Shown: positions 25,401-37,149 of the stretch, one piece after another
Layout: each line of letters opens with the position of its first letter
Position numbering within the stretch: the first letter of the stretch is position 1
Source: Aptenodytes patagonicus
Taxonomy: Eukaryota > Chordata > Aves > Sphenisciformes > Spheniscidae
Assembly: GCF_965638725.1 (NCBI RefSeq)
Contig: NC_134951.1
Span: forward strand, 43,850,746 to 43,914,745
Direction of reading: 5' to 3'
DNA length: 64,000 nt
Position numbers and translations under genes: made by a program
Notes under the pieces: model-generated
The model's input: only the letters and a program-made list of their open reading frames with translations
Databases searched by the model: none
Told to the model about the DNA's origin: nothing

Positions 25401-26677
25401 CATTGATATTGGTGATATCACCCAGCTGTGCTATCAGTTAAAATTGTGTAAGGTTTTGGGTACTGCAACCAGCCACTCCTAAAAAGCTTAGAAATTGCAC
25501 TTTACTAAAGGTTTAGTGGAATTTGGGAGGATTTGAAAGTACAGTAGCATAAAAAATTTAAGTGTGAACCCTAAGGTAGATATGATCCCAGTTGCTTTCA
25601 ATATTTTATTACCACGTTAGCAGAAAAAATTCGAGGGAGACAACACCGAATGTGCGGTGCGTTCAGAAATAAACAGACAAATACCTTACATTTCAATTCC
25701 CCACATTACCTGAAGCTCCTGAACAGTTTCCAGAGAAGCTGCTTGGAAATCAAGCATCTTGCAGCAGAACGTAGATCAATTTGCTGGCGAATCAAAGAGC
25801 TTCTGGCAAAGAGGTAGTTAAAAAGATTATCTCACACAGCTAAAAACCTCCACGTCACTCCATTATGTAATCCCTGTTTTATTTATCTCATATGTTGCAA
25901 TTTATAATTAAGATAAAGTCTTGGTGATTCAGTAAGACTTTAAATGCATAAAATTCAAGATATTAATCCTAGAAGCACTCTTAGTTTGTCAACATTATCC
26001 TAGAACTGAGGCTATTTATACATGTACAGCTATGTGTAAATTAGCGATGTGTTTGTAGTTTTAGGAATTCAAGCGAGAAACTTGTGGGTTGTTACCCTGG
26101 TAGATGGGAAAATATTGGATGCTAATAATGAATAATTGGATGCTAATAATTGAAAATAATGCTACTACCTTGAGGTACGAAATGAAACATTTTTCTGTCA
26201 CAGTTATAGGATACTTCTCAAAACTTTTTCAAACAAATGAAAGCCATGAGCATTATATATTATTCTAGTTGTTTTTCACCCAAAACTATGGCAAAGCCAC
26301 AGACAGTGGAATGGGGTGGGTGTAGAATTAAACTATAGTTGGCGAAGGATTTGCAAAGTGAAAAAAACCTGTCTTCTTTCCTAGCGGGAAGAAAATAGTG
26401 TAAAACTGTAGGCAGTTAAGAAGTACTGTGGCTTACAGCTGAAATCAATCTCTCTTAAGCTTAAAATAATCTCACATTTGCATCTTTCACCAGTAATCGT
26501 GAAGTCTGCATTCATTTAAAGACCCATTAAGTAGAAAATAATGATGAACTTCTAAGAGCTCTCCTGCTATCAGAAGAACGCATATGAAAGGTCATTATTT
26601 TTAAAAAGTACTAAAAAGGGCCATTTCCAAAAGAAACCTAGTATTGTATTACAATAAGACGATTTTTTGTATTTCAG
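19441..26677. other. CASP8AP2-GJA10 intergenic region
   Basis: About 7 kb with no recognisable coding exon, RNA gene or identifiable transposon. It probably includes the non-coding first exon and promoter of GJA10, because a splice acceptor precedes the GJA10 start codon, but I cannot place them. It holds a C-rich/CA-rich patch at about 21463-21493, two adjacent near-palindromes at 23980-24019, and a short direct repeat of ATTGGATGCTAATAAT at about 26113-26149. Confidence 0.6.
23980..24019. repeat. Two adjacent 17-bp inverted repeats (CTAG-rich)
   Basis: TATACTAG-G-CTAGTATA (23980-23996) and TACTAGAA-T-TTCTAGTA (24003-24019) are two perfect 8-bp inverted repeats with single-base centres, separated by 6 bp. 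Further TACTAG and AGTATAC copies lie around them. The origin is unclear. Confidence 0.75.
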
Positions 26678-26693
26678 ATATGAACTTCTGACC

Positions 26694-28109
26694 ATGGGGG
26701 ACTGGAACCTGTTGGGCGGCATCCTTGAAGAAGTGCACATCCACTCCACCATAGTTGGCAAAATCTGGCTCACAATCCTGTTCATATTCCGGATGCTGGT
26801 GCTGGGAGTGGCTGCCGAAGATGTCTGGGACGATGAGCAGTCCGAGTTCATCTGCAACACGGAGCAACCTGGCTGCAGCAATGTCTGTTATGACAAAGCC
26901 TTCCCCATCTCTTTGATCAGATACTGGGTTCTGCAGATCATATTTGTCTCTTCTCCGTCGCTAGTTTACATGGGCCATGCGCTCTACAGGTTAAGGGCTC
27001 TTGAGAAAGAGCGACAGAAGAGGAAAGCCCACCTGCGGGCTCAGCTAGAAGATCTGGAGCCCATGCCCGAGGAACACAAGAGAGTGGAGAGGGAACTGCG
27101 TAAGCTGGAGGAACGGAAGAAAGTGAATAAGGCACCCCTGAGAGGGTCCCTGCTGCGCACCTATGTCCTACATATCCTGACCCGGTCGGTGGTTGAAGTG
27201 GGCTTTATGATAGGTCAGTATCTTTTATATGGGTTTCACATGTCCCCCCTTTACAAATGCACTCGGCCCCCTTGCCCGAACACGGTGGATTGTTTTGTGT
27301 CCCGACCCACAGAGAAGACCATCTTTATGGTTTTCATGAACAGCATTGCCACGGTCTCCCTGTTCCTCAACATCCTAGAAATCGCCCACCTGGGCCTCAA
27401 GAAGATCCAGAAGAGCCTCTACGGGCAGCCGCGGTGGCAGGCGGCCCCCGCCGAGGAGGAGACCATCCTCTACAACTCCAAGAAGAGCTCCGTGGTGCCG
27501 CCGGCCTGCCCGGCCGGCGACGCCTCTCCGCCGCGCCCCGCCGCCGCCCCGCCGCCGCCCCACGCTCCCGCCGCCGCTCCCCCGCCCGCTCCCGCGCCGG
27601 CGGGGCCACCGGGCCGCCAGCACCACGGGGAGCTCCGCGCCGCCCCGCCGCCCCGCCGCCGGCACAGCGCGGCGCAGCACCACGGACAGCAGCCGCCGCC
27701 CTCCTCCAGCAGCGAGGAGGCGCAGCGGGGCGCGGCGGGCGGCGCCCCCGGGACGGCGGCGGCGGCGGCGGGGGCGGCGGGGCCGGCGGGGGCGGCGGGG
27801 CCGGCGGCCGCATCCCGCCGCGTGCCCCGCAAGCACAGCCGGGTGAGCATCTGCCGCGACCTGGAGGAGGAGCGCGGCGACTCCCCGGACAGCGGGCGCT
27901 GCCCGGGCACCCGCAAGTCCAGCTTCTTCTCCCGCGTCCTCACCGGGAGCCCGACGGGCAGCGACAGCGAGAGCGCCGCCTCCCGCGGCGGCTCCGGCCC
28001 CGGCTCCGGCTCCGGCTCGTGCTCCGGCTCGGAGGGGAAAGGCCGCGAGGAGGGCAGCCCGCCCAGCAGCCCGCCGCCGGCCGCCGCCACGGGACGCCGC
28101 GTGTCGATG
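26694..28109 (+). CDS. GJA10: GJA10 main coding exon
   Basis: The start codon is in an ACCATGG context and the exon encodes the whole channel domain and most of the tail. The frame stays open to 28244, but I end the exon at the ATG codon 28107-28109 (...RRVSM). GCAAGT follows there, matching a GC-type donor, and from memory mammalian GJA10 has its intron at the same point. The extra 44 residues past 28109 are Gly/Pro/Arg-rich and look like translated intron. The tail retains [14 protein letters not shown] and a serine-rich stretch resembling the mammalian tail (RKASFLSRLL), so it is genuine coding sequence despite the extreme GC content. Confidence 0.9.
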
Positions 28110-31100
28110 GCAAGTAGCGCCCCGCGGCCCCCGGGTAGCCCGCGGGCGGGGGGCGGCGGGGGGTCCCGGGCGGGGCGGGCGCCCCCGACTGCCCGTCGCG
28201 GCCCCGGGCGGGGAGCGGGCGAGCCAGAGGGCGGGGAGGCGTAGGCAGGGCTTCCGACACGGCCCTAACACCTCGCATCCTCCCGGATCCAGCCGGGCTC
28301 CCGCACGCTTGATCCCCTTCTATGGTGAAAGCAAAAACGTCACTATTCAGTCCCGAGGACGTCTAAGCCACTGAATCCCAGCTTCTCTATACTCATGACA
28401 CCATCCCAATCAACTTGACGAGGACTGTCCCAGGGGAAACTTGTTCAGCTGCAGCCTGCTTGACACTGTAAGGAAGAGAAGTCTTGAGTGCGTTGAGTTC
28501 AATGGCTCAACTTCTGTCAGCTTCATGGGGTTTCTCCCAGGGGCGACCGCCGAGTTGAATAATTGCTCAATGAATAAATCAAAAGACCTGCATATGAAAC
28601 ACCAAATAGTTGCAATGCCAGAGCCAAAGACTACAGCATTGCATTTTCAGCAGCTGTTCCTCTTCTTTGGCCACACACTCTAAGCTTGCTTAGAGTCAGC
28701 GTTGATAAGACATAGTGCTTTTGTTCAAGAACCAATGAGGGTTTTTTTAAAGTAATTTGAATTCTGATTGCCCCAGATCATGGGATTTGTCCTCTGAGAG
28801 CAAAAAAGCTCCTTTAAAAATGCTTGCAGGAGCAAGCCCTTAAATACCTTTTTATAGGGTATGTAATAAACAGATGATTACTTCACACGATACTCAAAGT
28901 TATCCATTCTGTTCAATCTGTTCTCACTCTTCCTAAAAATAAATACTTTTCCTAAATACAAAACAAGAAACCAAGACCAAACAAAACCCCCTCAAATCTT
29001 TTGTGTTAAGAAGCAGAAGATTAAGAAGCAGAAGATACTCTTACAGATTGCTCACCAACAAACTGTTTGTGGGGTTCCAGTTTTCATTGAGTTATAGCTT
29101 CTACAATACATAAATATTCAGCATAAGCCATATTAAACTGTCACTTAGATGCAATATAATCACTTTCCACTTCGCCATTTCTAATATAGGAAGAAGGACT
29201 AGAGTCCAATCGCCCTTCTGCTGGTTTTTGATACTCCTATGAGAAGGCTCTTTAAAAAGGTGAAGTGCAAAAAGGTATCAAGCAAGACAGAATTTCAGTA
29301 GCACCCTGTTGAGAACACACAGAAGTTGCCTGGCAGCTTCTACTGTTTAATGACAATGACGCTCTCTTCCAGGGGAGACCTTGCGGAGAAATATAGTCAG
29401 TTTGCAAAGCAATGTCATTACTCTTGAAAGTAACACTCTTCTAGCGTGCTGCCTTTGGGGATCATTATGAATGGGACTGGTACTAGCATTTTAAAATATG
29501 ACTCATGTAGGTATGCTACCTGTTGCTTCCTGCTTACAGCACATGATATTTTAAAGTAAAGGTGCTTCTATATACAACCGAGTCAATATTTTGGCACATG
29601 CACTTTACTGCTAGCATTGCTAAGGCATTTTATGAATACCAATTTCAATGCACAAATATGCTGGTGCATCATAAAAATGCTGAATCTGGGCATTAAAGCT
29701 TGTCTACCCTTCTGGTCTATATTTCCCAATTCCTACGTTCCCTATTTAGTCTTGGTTCTCAAAGGCACTCAGCATTGATTTGATTGGACTTCCAAGAGAC
29801 AATCGTCACGTATTAATGTTTAGATAAGAGAAAAATATGTGTGATTAGATTTACCTGTGTGACAGGAGCATTCAAAAATTAGTGATCCTATCTTAAAAAA
29901 ATGTACTTAAAAGGAATTGTATTTAAAAATTCCAACTGAAACACACAACAAATATTATCTACTGCCATGCCTAATTAATAGTGACTTGCAACAGTAGTGA
30001 AGAGAAGGGACAGACGCTTTTTAACATAATAATGAATGCACATGCACAAACATTTTCTAAACTGCCAAAATGCAGTCTATTCTAACCTGGATCCTACTAA
30101 TCTAAGCTGGATAGCCAAATGGAGCAAAACCATAGTGGAACTGACACTGTTCTTAAATTTTCTTTGGTAATTTTCCCAAACTATCATCTCTACCTCCATA
30201 CCGGTTCGAATGTTTTCTTTTTCCCTTCATCCATACCATTCTGCTAGAATTTGTCTTTAGCATTCTTTGCATTAGCTCAGTGAGAGAGGAGTATCAACTC
30301 TGTATTGAAAAATATCACTTTCTGTACCTCAACAACCATTCTAGCAACCTTCAATCAAACACATACCCATGCTCTGTGCTAAGATAGCAGGACGACTGTC
30401 GACCACCACCATGGCTTTCTTAGCCGAAAGAAAAATCTCAGAGCTACACAAAATCAATCCATCTGATACTGCAAGAGTCTGCATACAGGTCAGCCGCATC
30501 CTGTGAGTCATGGCATTGAAAGCACCGAACAGATCTAATAGTACAGTTATGGATGCTTGACTTTTAGCCAGTGATGAGATATTTTTTGAGCAATATTATC
30601 AATGCCATTTCCACACCAAACTTGAGTCTCTAACAGATAAATAATTATTATTAGGGACAACTAAATGTTGTAAAAGTTACCTCTTATAATGTATTGTACC
30701 CTCTTGATCAAACCATGAAGACCAGGCGGTGGATAGTAGCTGGCCAGGTCATGATCAAGCGATTTTTTTCCGAGGAAGTACAAAACTGCATCCCTCAAAG
30801 AGAACAGGAAATTCTTCTAAGGACTTCCTCTTTGGAGGAAATGTTACTTTGGACCCTTAAGAGAGAATGCATTCAAGCCTTCACTGAAAACCCTCATCAA
30901 ACAGCTCAATAGGCTACTGAATACAAAATGCACGTTTCGCCTGAGGATTCCTCAACTTTTCAGACTTTGGTTCAAACCAGACCAGCTATATAGATAAAAG
31001 AAGAAATGCCCTTCCCATTGGTAGGATTTCTACAGACCAACCATGTTTGGCCACAATGCAAACTAACAAGGCCATTTAAAACTCCCTCTTTTGGAATAGG

Positions 31101-34100
31101 AGGAGGTGAAGAGCAATTTCTTCATTTCATGTCCAACTGTGGCATAAAACCTGGAAAAAATATTTGCGCTCCAACTGTTTAGTTTTACAGCCAAACCATT
31201 CACTCTTCATACTCTATTCAGTTTCTTGGTCATTGCGTTGTCCAAGGTTATCCGTTATTCAGATTGGGAAGCAAAAATGAGAGAGGCAGAAATCTTGATA
31301 AACTTATTAGGCTAATGACTTCTCAAGAGACTGATCCATTGGGAAAAAAAAATCTTTTCCTTCAGCCACTGCTGATTAAACTTTAGATCTATTAGATTCT
31401 GAGGACAGACCACCAAAACTGGACCTTCACTGCATCAGGGAAAGCACACGGCAAAGCATAGGAGGAGAGAGTCACTGCATGACACGAGGGTAATTTCCAA
31501 CTGATTTCAGTCCACCTGAACACAATGACAAGAGCATCATCGACTAGATGGGTGAGCTAATCTCAACTCAGTGGAGACCTGGGGTAAATAACGTTAGGAA
31601 ACTCTACATTGACAGGTGAATTCAGCATCTATGTACAGCTGAAAACATGCTACCTGCAAGCCTCCAAAACCCTGGTACTGAGGAACGCAGTCAGCATGCT
31701 TTGAAGTGATAGAGAACAATTTGTTCACTGATAACTGGCTCCAAAGTAATCATTTCCAAGGCTTATTTAGAGGATACAACTTAGAGAATATACGGTATCT
31801 TATCTTCTAAGAGATATCGTGGTACACACATAGTTCTGCCCTAAATTTTGCATCTTTCGCCACATTTTAGCTTTTATTTAGGGAAGGAGACAGCTACGGA
31901 GCAAAGGGGCACCTTCTGCATGGCCCTAGGCTGCCGGCGTCCCTTAGGCAAGCTGGCCTTAAATGGCCGCTTTTCACACATAACTCAGTGAAAAGAGCTG
32001 CACTGAATTTAGTGTAACCACAGTCAGAAATGACAGCTGGGAGTTAGAGACATACAAAGGTGTGTAGGAATTATGCTGCTGTCAATAGGATTCTGCACAC
32101 GAATGACATTATGAGGAAAAAAAAATAATTTGCGCCAGTCAGACCCTTGACTGGTGCATGATACATTTTTAAGTCTGATAAAATTAATAGGCTGGTGCAG
32201 TCAAAGGTCAGTATATAACTAGTCCAGATACAATCTTGGCTCTCTTGAAAATAGGCAGGGCCAGAAATTACAGCATATAATAGGCATCTAGCTCTCAGAG
32301 CGTTGCACTAAGGGGTATTGTCTCACTGCCTGATGTGTGCGAGGCTGTGTGAAGCCATTGGGACCATTGAGTGACTCTCTTTTTCTCTCTGGGGAGATGA
32401 AAATAAGAGATTGAACAATTAGAGAGGGAGAGAATTTTGCTTCCAAAGCCACCCTTTGCGACAATCAACCAGTCTTCCTCCTCGGTCATTTTCTACAAAC
32501 TAAAGGAGCAATTGCAGAACGTCAGAAAGCTCAGCTGAGCATGGCCACAGCCTGATGTTGCATCTTCAGAGTGTCACAGCATCATCACAATTCAACAGCT
32601 GAATGCAAATGTTTCTACAAAAGCTGGAGGCTGTGTGATACTTCATTGCTAGCTGCATTTGAAGTCTTTTGCTAGCTGTGTCTCTCCCTGCCTTTCTAAA
32701 GCAGAGGACTCCAGTTGCACGCTACCTGAGTATGCCCAGCATCAGTTCTTTTGGGCCTATATACAATAGTTTTCTAAAGAATCCTAAGGTGTGCTCTAAA
32801 ACCTATGAGTTTAAATTTGGTTAACTGGGATTGGGAGTATTTACACTAGATTGGCAACTCTTCTCACAAAGGCACCGTCCTTCAGATGACTTGAACGAGG
32901 TTATCACATTTGCACCTCAAGCCTAAACCAGCCTAAACCTGCATTGAGAGAACTGCTGTGCTAGTCCTCTTGCTGGAGTACCCAAGGATATACCAAGATG
33001 ATGGGGAGACTTGACGTTATCTAATGGTTGTGTTTCTTCATTGAGCCAAGATAAGTTCCTGGAATCACAAAACAAAATTGGAAGTCATTAGAAGGTCTGT
33101 AATATTCTTAGCAATATTTTAGCTGAACCGCTCTCCTGGGAAACCAAAATTACTAGATCAAGATTTTCAGAAAGAATTAGGCATTTTAGGCACTCAACTT
33201 CAGATTCTTGTTTTTCAAGAAGTGCTGAGTTTTCCTCACCCTCATGTCCATTCCTTATTCTTTAGCCCACCCTCTCCTCCAGAGAGCCCTGTGCTGTCAG
33301 AGGGTCATTTCTCTAAGTCTGTATTTTTGGCTACAAAGTAATCAATGTACCTTTAAAAGCAAGGCCCCCTCGTCATGGTGAATGAGAGAGATAAAGCTGA
33401 TAATGAAGCAGCTGGTAAAGCTGATACTCTCAGCTCATAGAATCGGACTGAGACGGGGCTGCTGATTTTATTCATCTGCAGAAGGGAAAGTCTCTGGGGC
33501 TGAAATCCTGGCTCTGCCGAAGTTGGGGAAATTTTACGATTCACTGGGTCCAGTTTCCCTCACTGCATTGCTTTTTTATCCCTCTGTGCTGTTCAATTCT
33601 TTTACTACTTCTCAATTCTCCATTCAGCTTTGAGCCTTTTGCCGAATGGGAAAATACTCTGTAGTGAGCAGGATATGAAAGAGAGAGCTGCTATTCAGCC
33701 TGAACGCTTGCAGCCTTCTCCAGAACAAGGCATGTTTACTCACCCTTTCAACAACACTTGAGGAATAAATATCCACTCATTTAACTAGCTGCTCACCCGC
33801 TCTCGCTCCTGGGGCTGGGAACAGTTTGATAAGAGTGAATGTACATTGAAATAACAAACCTAGTAAGTGCAGAGGAGTTATTTAGACAGCTGAGCCCCAC
33901 CGGGAGAATTTACAGGTGGGGTAAGGGACTGGTGAAAGAAACCCTGTGTTCCTCTAGGATGTTTGAGAATCCTTAAAGGTATTCACATTTACACCTGCTG
34001 GTAACTACTGCTGGTTTTGTACAGTTTTTGTATGCAAACACCTCTTTAAAAAAAAAATAAAATTCCACAGTAGTTGTATTTTATTCTGCCCTGGCGCACT

Positions 34101-34681
34101 CAGGAGAAGCTCATGGTGACGACAGCCAGCGTACCAATTATCCTGCAAAAGCTACTTGGTCACCCAAAGGTAACCGTTCACCAGTTGCACAAACACAGCT
34201 CAACTTTGGGGGTCAGCAGCAGTTGACAACTAATGAACCCCTCTGAGGATTTGTGCAGCAACAAATGGATAAGCTGGATTTTAGAAAGTGGAACTCGCCT
34301 AATTGAGTCCATCTTTGTATGGTTTTAAAGCAATCAAAAAATATACAAAACCCCTTAACATGTAAAGCAAGGCCTCTAGGAGGGGTCCACTGATTTCAAG
34401 CAAGTTACTTCAGGGATTAATGTGTTTATTTTGGTTTAAAAGCAAGGTGTTTCCCCTCTCCCCACCCTCCCCTTAGCACTGAACAAAGCCCTGCAAGGTA
34501 AGTATGCTGTCAGCTGAACACCAGATTCCCACCTTCCCAACTATGTATATGTTGGAACCCGGGTTAATTACTATGATAACATTTCTTTTTCTCCTTTAAG
34601 CCAGTTCAGCTTCATCCTTTCTTTCTCTTGTTTATCTTTCAGAGCATGCTCTTAGAACTATCATCTATCATGAAAAAGTAA
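26694..34681 (+). CDS. GJA10: GJA10, gap junction alpha-10 connexin, two coding exons
   Basis: Spliced coding sequence: 26694-28109 (472 codons) and 34643-34681 (12 codons plus TAA), predicted 484 residues. It forms gap junction channels in the plasma membrane; mammalian orthologues (mouse Cx57, human Cx62) are known for retinal horizontal cells. The N-terminal [14 protein letters not shown] is typical. Four membrane segments lie near residues 20-41, 75-96, 155-180 and 208-230. The first extracellular loop has C54, C61, C65 (C-X6-C-X3-C) and the second C189, C194, C200 (C-X4-C-X5-C), the connexin signature. The [19 protein letters not shown] block and Cx62-like intracellular loop ([20 protein letters not shown]) point to GJA10. 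The C-terminal tail is unusually Pro/Ala/Gly/Ser-rich and ends in [12 protein letters not shown] from the second exon. The start is set by the family N terminus; an acceptor (TTTCAG, ending 26677) lies 16 nt upstream, so earlier in-frame codons are intronic. Confidence 0.93.
27430..28260. other. Extreme GC-rich island over the GJA10 tail
   Basis: Runs of GCCGCC, GGCGGC and CCCCGCCG make this stretch much richer in G+C than anything else in the window. It lacks stop codons in nearly all frames, which creates several long spurious open frames (for example minus strand 27375-28271 and plus strand 27257-28117). It covers the end of the GJA10 exon and the start of its intron, and is dense in CpG. 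Confidence 0.9.
28110..34642 (+). other. GJA10: GJA10 intron with GC-AG termini
   Basis: About 6.5 kb. It begins GCAAGT (GC donor; the +1 to +6 bases fit the known GC-donor consensus) and ends TTTATCTTTCAG. The first 130 bases continue the GC-rich island. The rest is ordinary AT-rich sequence with a 15-bp direct tandem repeat at 29006-29035. No other gene is recognised, and small open frames such as the one at 30694-30912 match nothing I know. Confidence 0.8.
29006..29035. repeat. 15-bp direct tandem repeat
   Basis: TTAAGAAGCAGAAGA occurs twice in direct succession without mismatch. Confidence 0.85.
34643..34681 (+). CDS. GJA10: GJA10 terminal micro-exon (12 codons plus stop)
   Basis: The acceptor TTTATCTTTCAG (AG at 34641-34642) is followed by codons for [12 protein letters not shown] and TAA at 34679-34681. 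From memory, mouse Cx57 and the paralogue GJA9 end in an almost identical peptide encoded on a separate short exon. The join is phase 0 (ATG|AGC), giving ...[15 protein letters not shown]. The match of peptide, acceptor, phase and strand makes chance very unlikely, although the exon is far too short to be found by open-frame length. Confidence 0.87.
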   Translation, partial: SMLLELSSIMKK

Positions 34682-35200
34682 TAACATTCCGAGGAGAAGA
34701 AATGAACTAAGGGACTGAGCACAAACCACCTTCAGCAGAGAGATAAAAAAGCAGATTATCTGTTGCTATGCTCCCCTCTCCCGCTGCTATAATGCTAAAT
34801 TCGTAACACAGTTTAAGAAAGCAAACACTTGTTTTATTCCTCCATTTTACACCAGTCCCGACAGTACCCTGCTCTGACTGCTGGTGTTAACGGGTAGCTC
34901 GCTCCATGACTCGAGATATTTCTCATGTAGACTGAGCCGGATCTGGTCAGTGTGTGTTGCCACTGCAGAAATAGCCTTGTGTCTTTGGGAGAACATTTTG
35001 GGATGTACAACTTGTTGTGCATGCTAGTAGTGTTCACATCAGAAACCAGCCTGATGCATAGACCTTCAAGGTAGCAGAAGGCCCAAGACACCTACAAGAA
35101 AGGGTTAGTTTGATTTGAAAGTAACCTGGAAGGCTCTGTGGCCTCTATCTCCCCAGGCTTCAGCAGCCAATGAATAAAAGATGGAAGAAACACGCGAGGA
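34682..35200 (+). other. GJA10: GJA10 3' untranslated region (probable)
   Basis: Follows the GJA10 stop codon. A canonical AATAAA at 35173-35178 could end the transcript near 35200; another occurs near 35621. No coding signal. The end point is inferred. Confidence 0.5.
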
Positions 35201-37130
35201 ATCTGAAGGGGCAGAGAATTTAACAGAGAGAAAAACTCAGCTGAAGAATACGCTGCTGCTCGTCTGCCTGTGCTGATGCAGTCCTCAAGCTCTGATAGAG
35301 ACTTTCCATGCTAATGTAGCCTCCTTGTAGCTAATACTTTCGGCTTCAAATTTGAAACTAAGTAAAATCGGGCAATTTATTTTAAGTGTAAAACATCTGT
35401 GCTTTTCTTCAGTTTGCTGTTCAAGATCTGCAAGGTATCACCTCAGGGTCATGAAAATCTTACTCCCTTCACTGTCTCATTAGTTCATATAGAAGAATTG
35501 AAGGACAAGCAAAGCCAAAAAAGAGCTCATTTCCAGTTTGCTAGGACAGACTGGCTCTGGAGGGTTGGATTTCTGGGTTGTATGCGGCCCAAGAAAGCAG
35601 TCCTTCCACTTGTGTATCTGGAAAATAAAGCACCTTCCTCTGACTGTCCCTGACCCTGTTTCTGGCCACATGCCTTTGGCTGCTTTTATTTGTCAAGCTT
35701 ATCATAGCTCACATTTGCTATCACCTCAACGGCAAGCGATGCTTGGAACAAGCTCGTTTGCTGTGCCAGTTTCCCTAAGCATAAAAATCCTCTATAACTT
35801 GACAACTCTAAGGCAAGGCTAGCAGAAAGCAGGAAAAAAAAAGTCCAGCATAAAGATTGCTTGAGATTGCAGTGGTTTTGTTCCAGTGCACATGATTTAC
35901 ATTCATATTCTGCCTCACTACAAACTCATTGACAGTTTGCCTGTGCATTTGTTTAGTATTTTAATGCAAAAAAAGGAAATACTTAAGATGGTGGCCATTA
36001 AGTGCCAGCAACAACTGATCAGGGATGGAGAAACAGCTTTGCTAAAGTACATTCTCTACTGCCAGGCTATGTGTAGATGCGGTGGATGCTACATCTTCTG
36101 ACAGATTTGAGGGGGTGGGAAGCTTTCTTCATATATGCTCAACAGAGAGATTCAGAAAACTGGGGAACTCTGGAAAGTAACGTTTGATTTTCTTCCGTGA
36201 GAACTTTAAGATTGAAAAATCGCAGGCAACTTTCACTGCTGCAGATGGAGGAGGACACAGTTTGCATCCCTAAGGATGGTGGCCCAGGGCACGCGACCTA
36301 GGGTTTCCTGTCTGGTGGTAAAAAGGCCTGGGGACCTCCCTCCCCCGCTCCCCACAGCAGCATCCCAGCAAGGGTGTGGACCGGGGTAGGACAACTGGTC
36401 GTGCCACTCCCCCCTTCCCAGGTCTCCTCCCGCCAAGCTGTTGAGCAGGCTCTCGGGTTGCATCCAACCCAAGGAGAGAGGTGGCTGCCACGCGTTTGGG
36501 AGTCCCAGAGAGCAAACGCCCCCTGCTAGAGCCTGCGCCCCGCTTGCGGTAATAGCACCTCAGGCTGTTATAATTTCTTCTTTCCTTTCTGGATCTTCTG
36601 CAGTGTAAGTGATGCTAACGGTCCATGGCACAAGTTCCTCCTTCAGAAAGGAACACTACCATATTTGGGTCACACACAGAGATTTTCAGCTCTATTTTGT
36701 TTCTACAGAAACCTCTCTCAATTTCTGTAAAGGGGAAACAAACCCCAACCTCTCCCCTTGCCTCCCAACACGTACACTGACACTTTAGAAGACCAAAACA
36801 AAGACTTAAAAGAATTGCCTTAAGTCAAGCACTAGGGGAATGGGTATAGATACAGCTTATTTGATCTTCCGAAACAACTTATTTCATCTTTGCAATGAAA
36901 TACCCTCGGCTGTTCCTGCAGCAGATCAAAGATAACTGGATCCCTGGATCAAAGACGACTAGTGAATTAGGAATGGGACCACGTGAGTGGAGCTCTCGTC
37001 ATCAGTCCAGAGATTCACCGGGCAGTATCAACCACATCCAACCCACCCTCCCGAATCTCACCTACAACCCGCGAGTTAACTGAGCACTGCAACATCAATT
37101 TCAGAGTCAAGATGAGTCGATTTACAATAC
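35200..37130. other. Gap between convergent GJA10 and BACH2
   Basis: No gene, RNA or identified repeat recognised. A moderately GC-rich patch at about 36230-36545 carries open frames on the minus strand without family features. The region separates the 3' ends of two convergent genes. Confidence 0.5.
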
Positions 37131-37143
37131 ATAATGATATGTC

Positions 37144-37149
37144 TTTATT
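37144..37149 (-). terminator. BACH2: Candidate distal BACH2 polyadenylation signal
   Basis: AATAAA on the minus strand (TTTATT on plus), the most distal of several signals before the gap to GJA10. Choice inferred. Confidence 0.4.

Noticed and set aside
26667..26693. In-frame codons upstream of the GJA10 ATG
   Set aside because: They cross the splice acceptor ending at 26677, and the connexin family N terminus MGDWN begins at 26694.
28110..28244. Continuation of the GJA10 frame to a stop at 28244
   Set aside because: A donor-like GCAAGT lies at the conserved splice position and the conserved terminal peptide is found on a downstream exon; the extension resembles translated intron. It could exist as an unspliced form.
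27257..28278. Long open frames on the minus strand (27375-28271, 27470-28090, 27940-28278) and a second plus frame (27257-28117)
   Set aside because: They are shadows caused by the GC-rich, stop-poor sequence; translations are Arg/Pro/Gly/Ala-rich without domains, while the GJA10 frame encodes a conserved connexin.
30694..30912. 72-codon open frame inside the GJA10 intron
   Set aside because: No recognisable family, no splice context and a length within chance expectation.
33061..33130. Possible old CR1 3'-end fragment (GGAATCACAAAACAAAATTGG)
   Set aside because: The resemblance is too weak and short to assign without a repeat library search.
36233..36515. Overlapping minus-strand open frames in the GJA10-BACH2 gap
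   Set aside because: Moderately GC-rich sequence with no domain or conservation evidence; two frames of similar length suggest chance.
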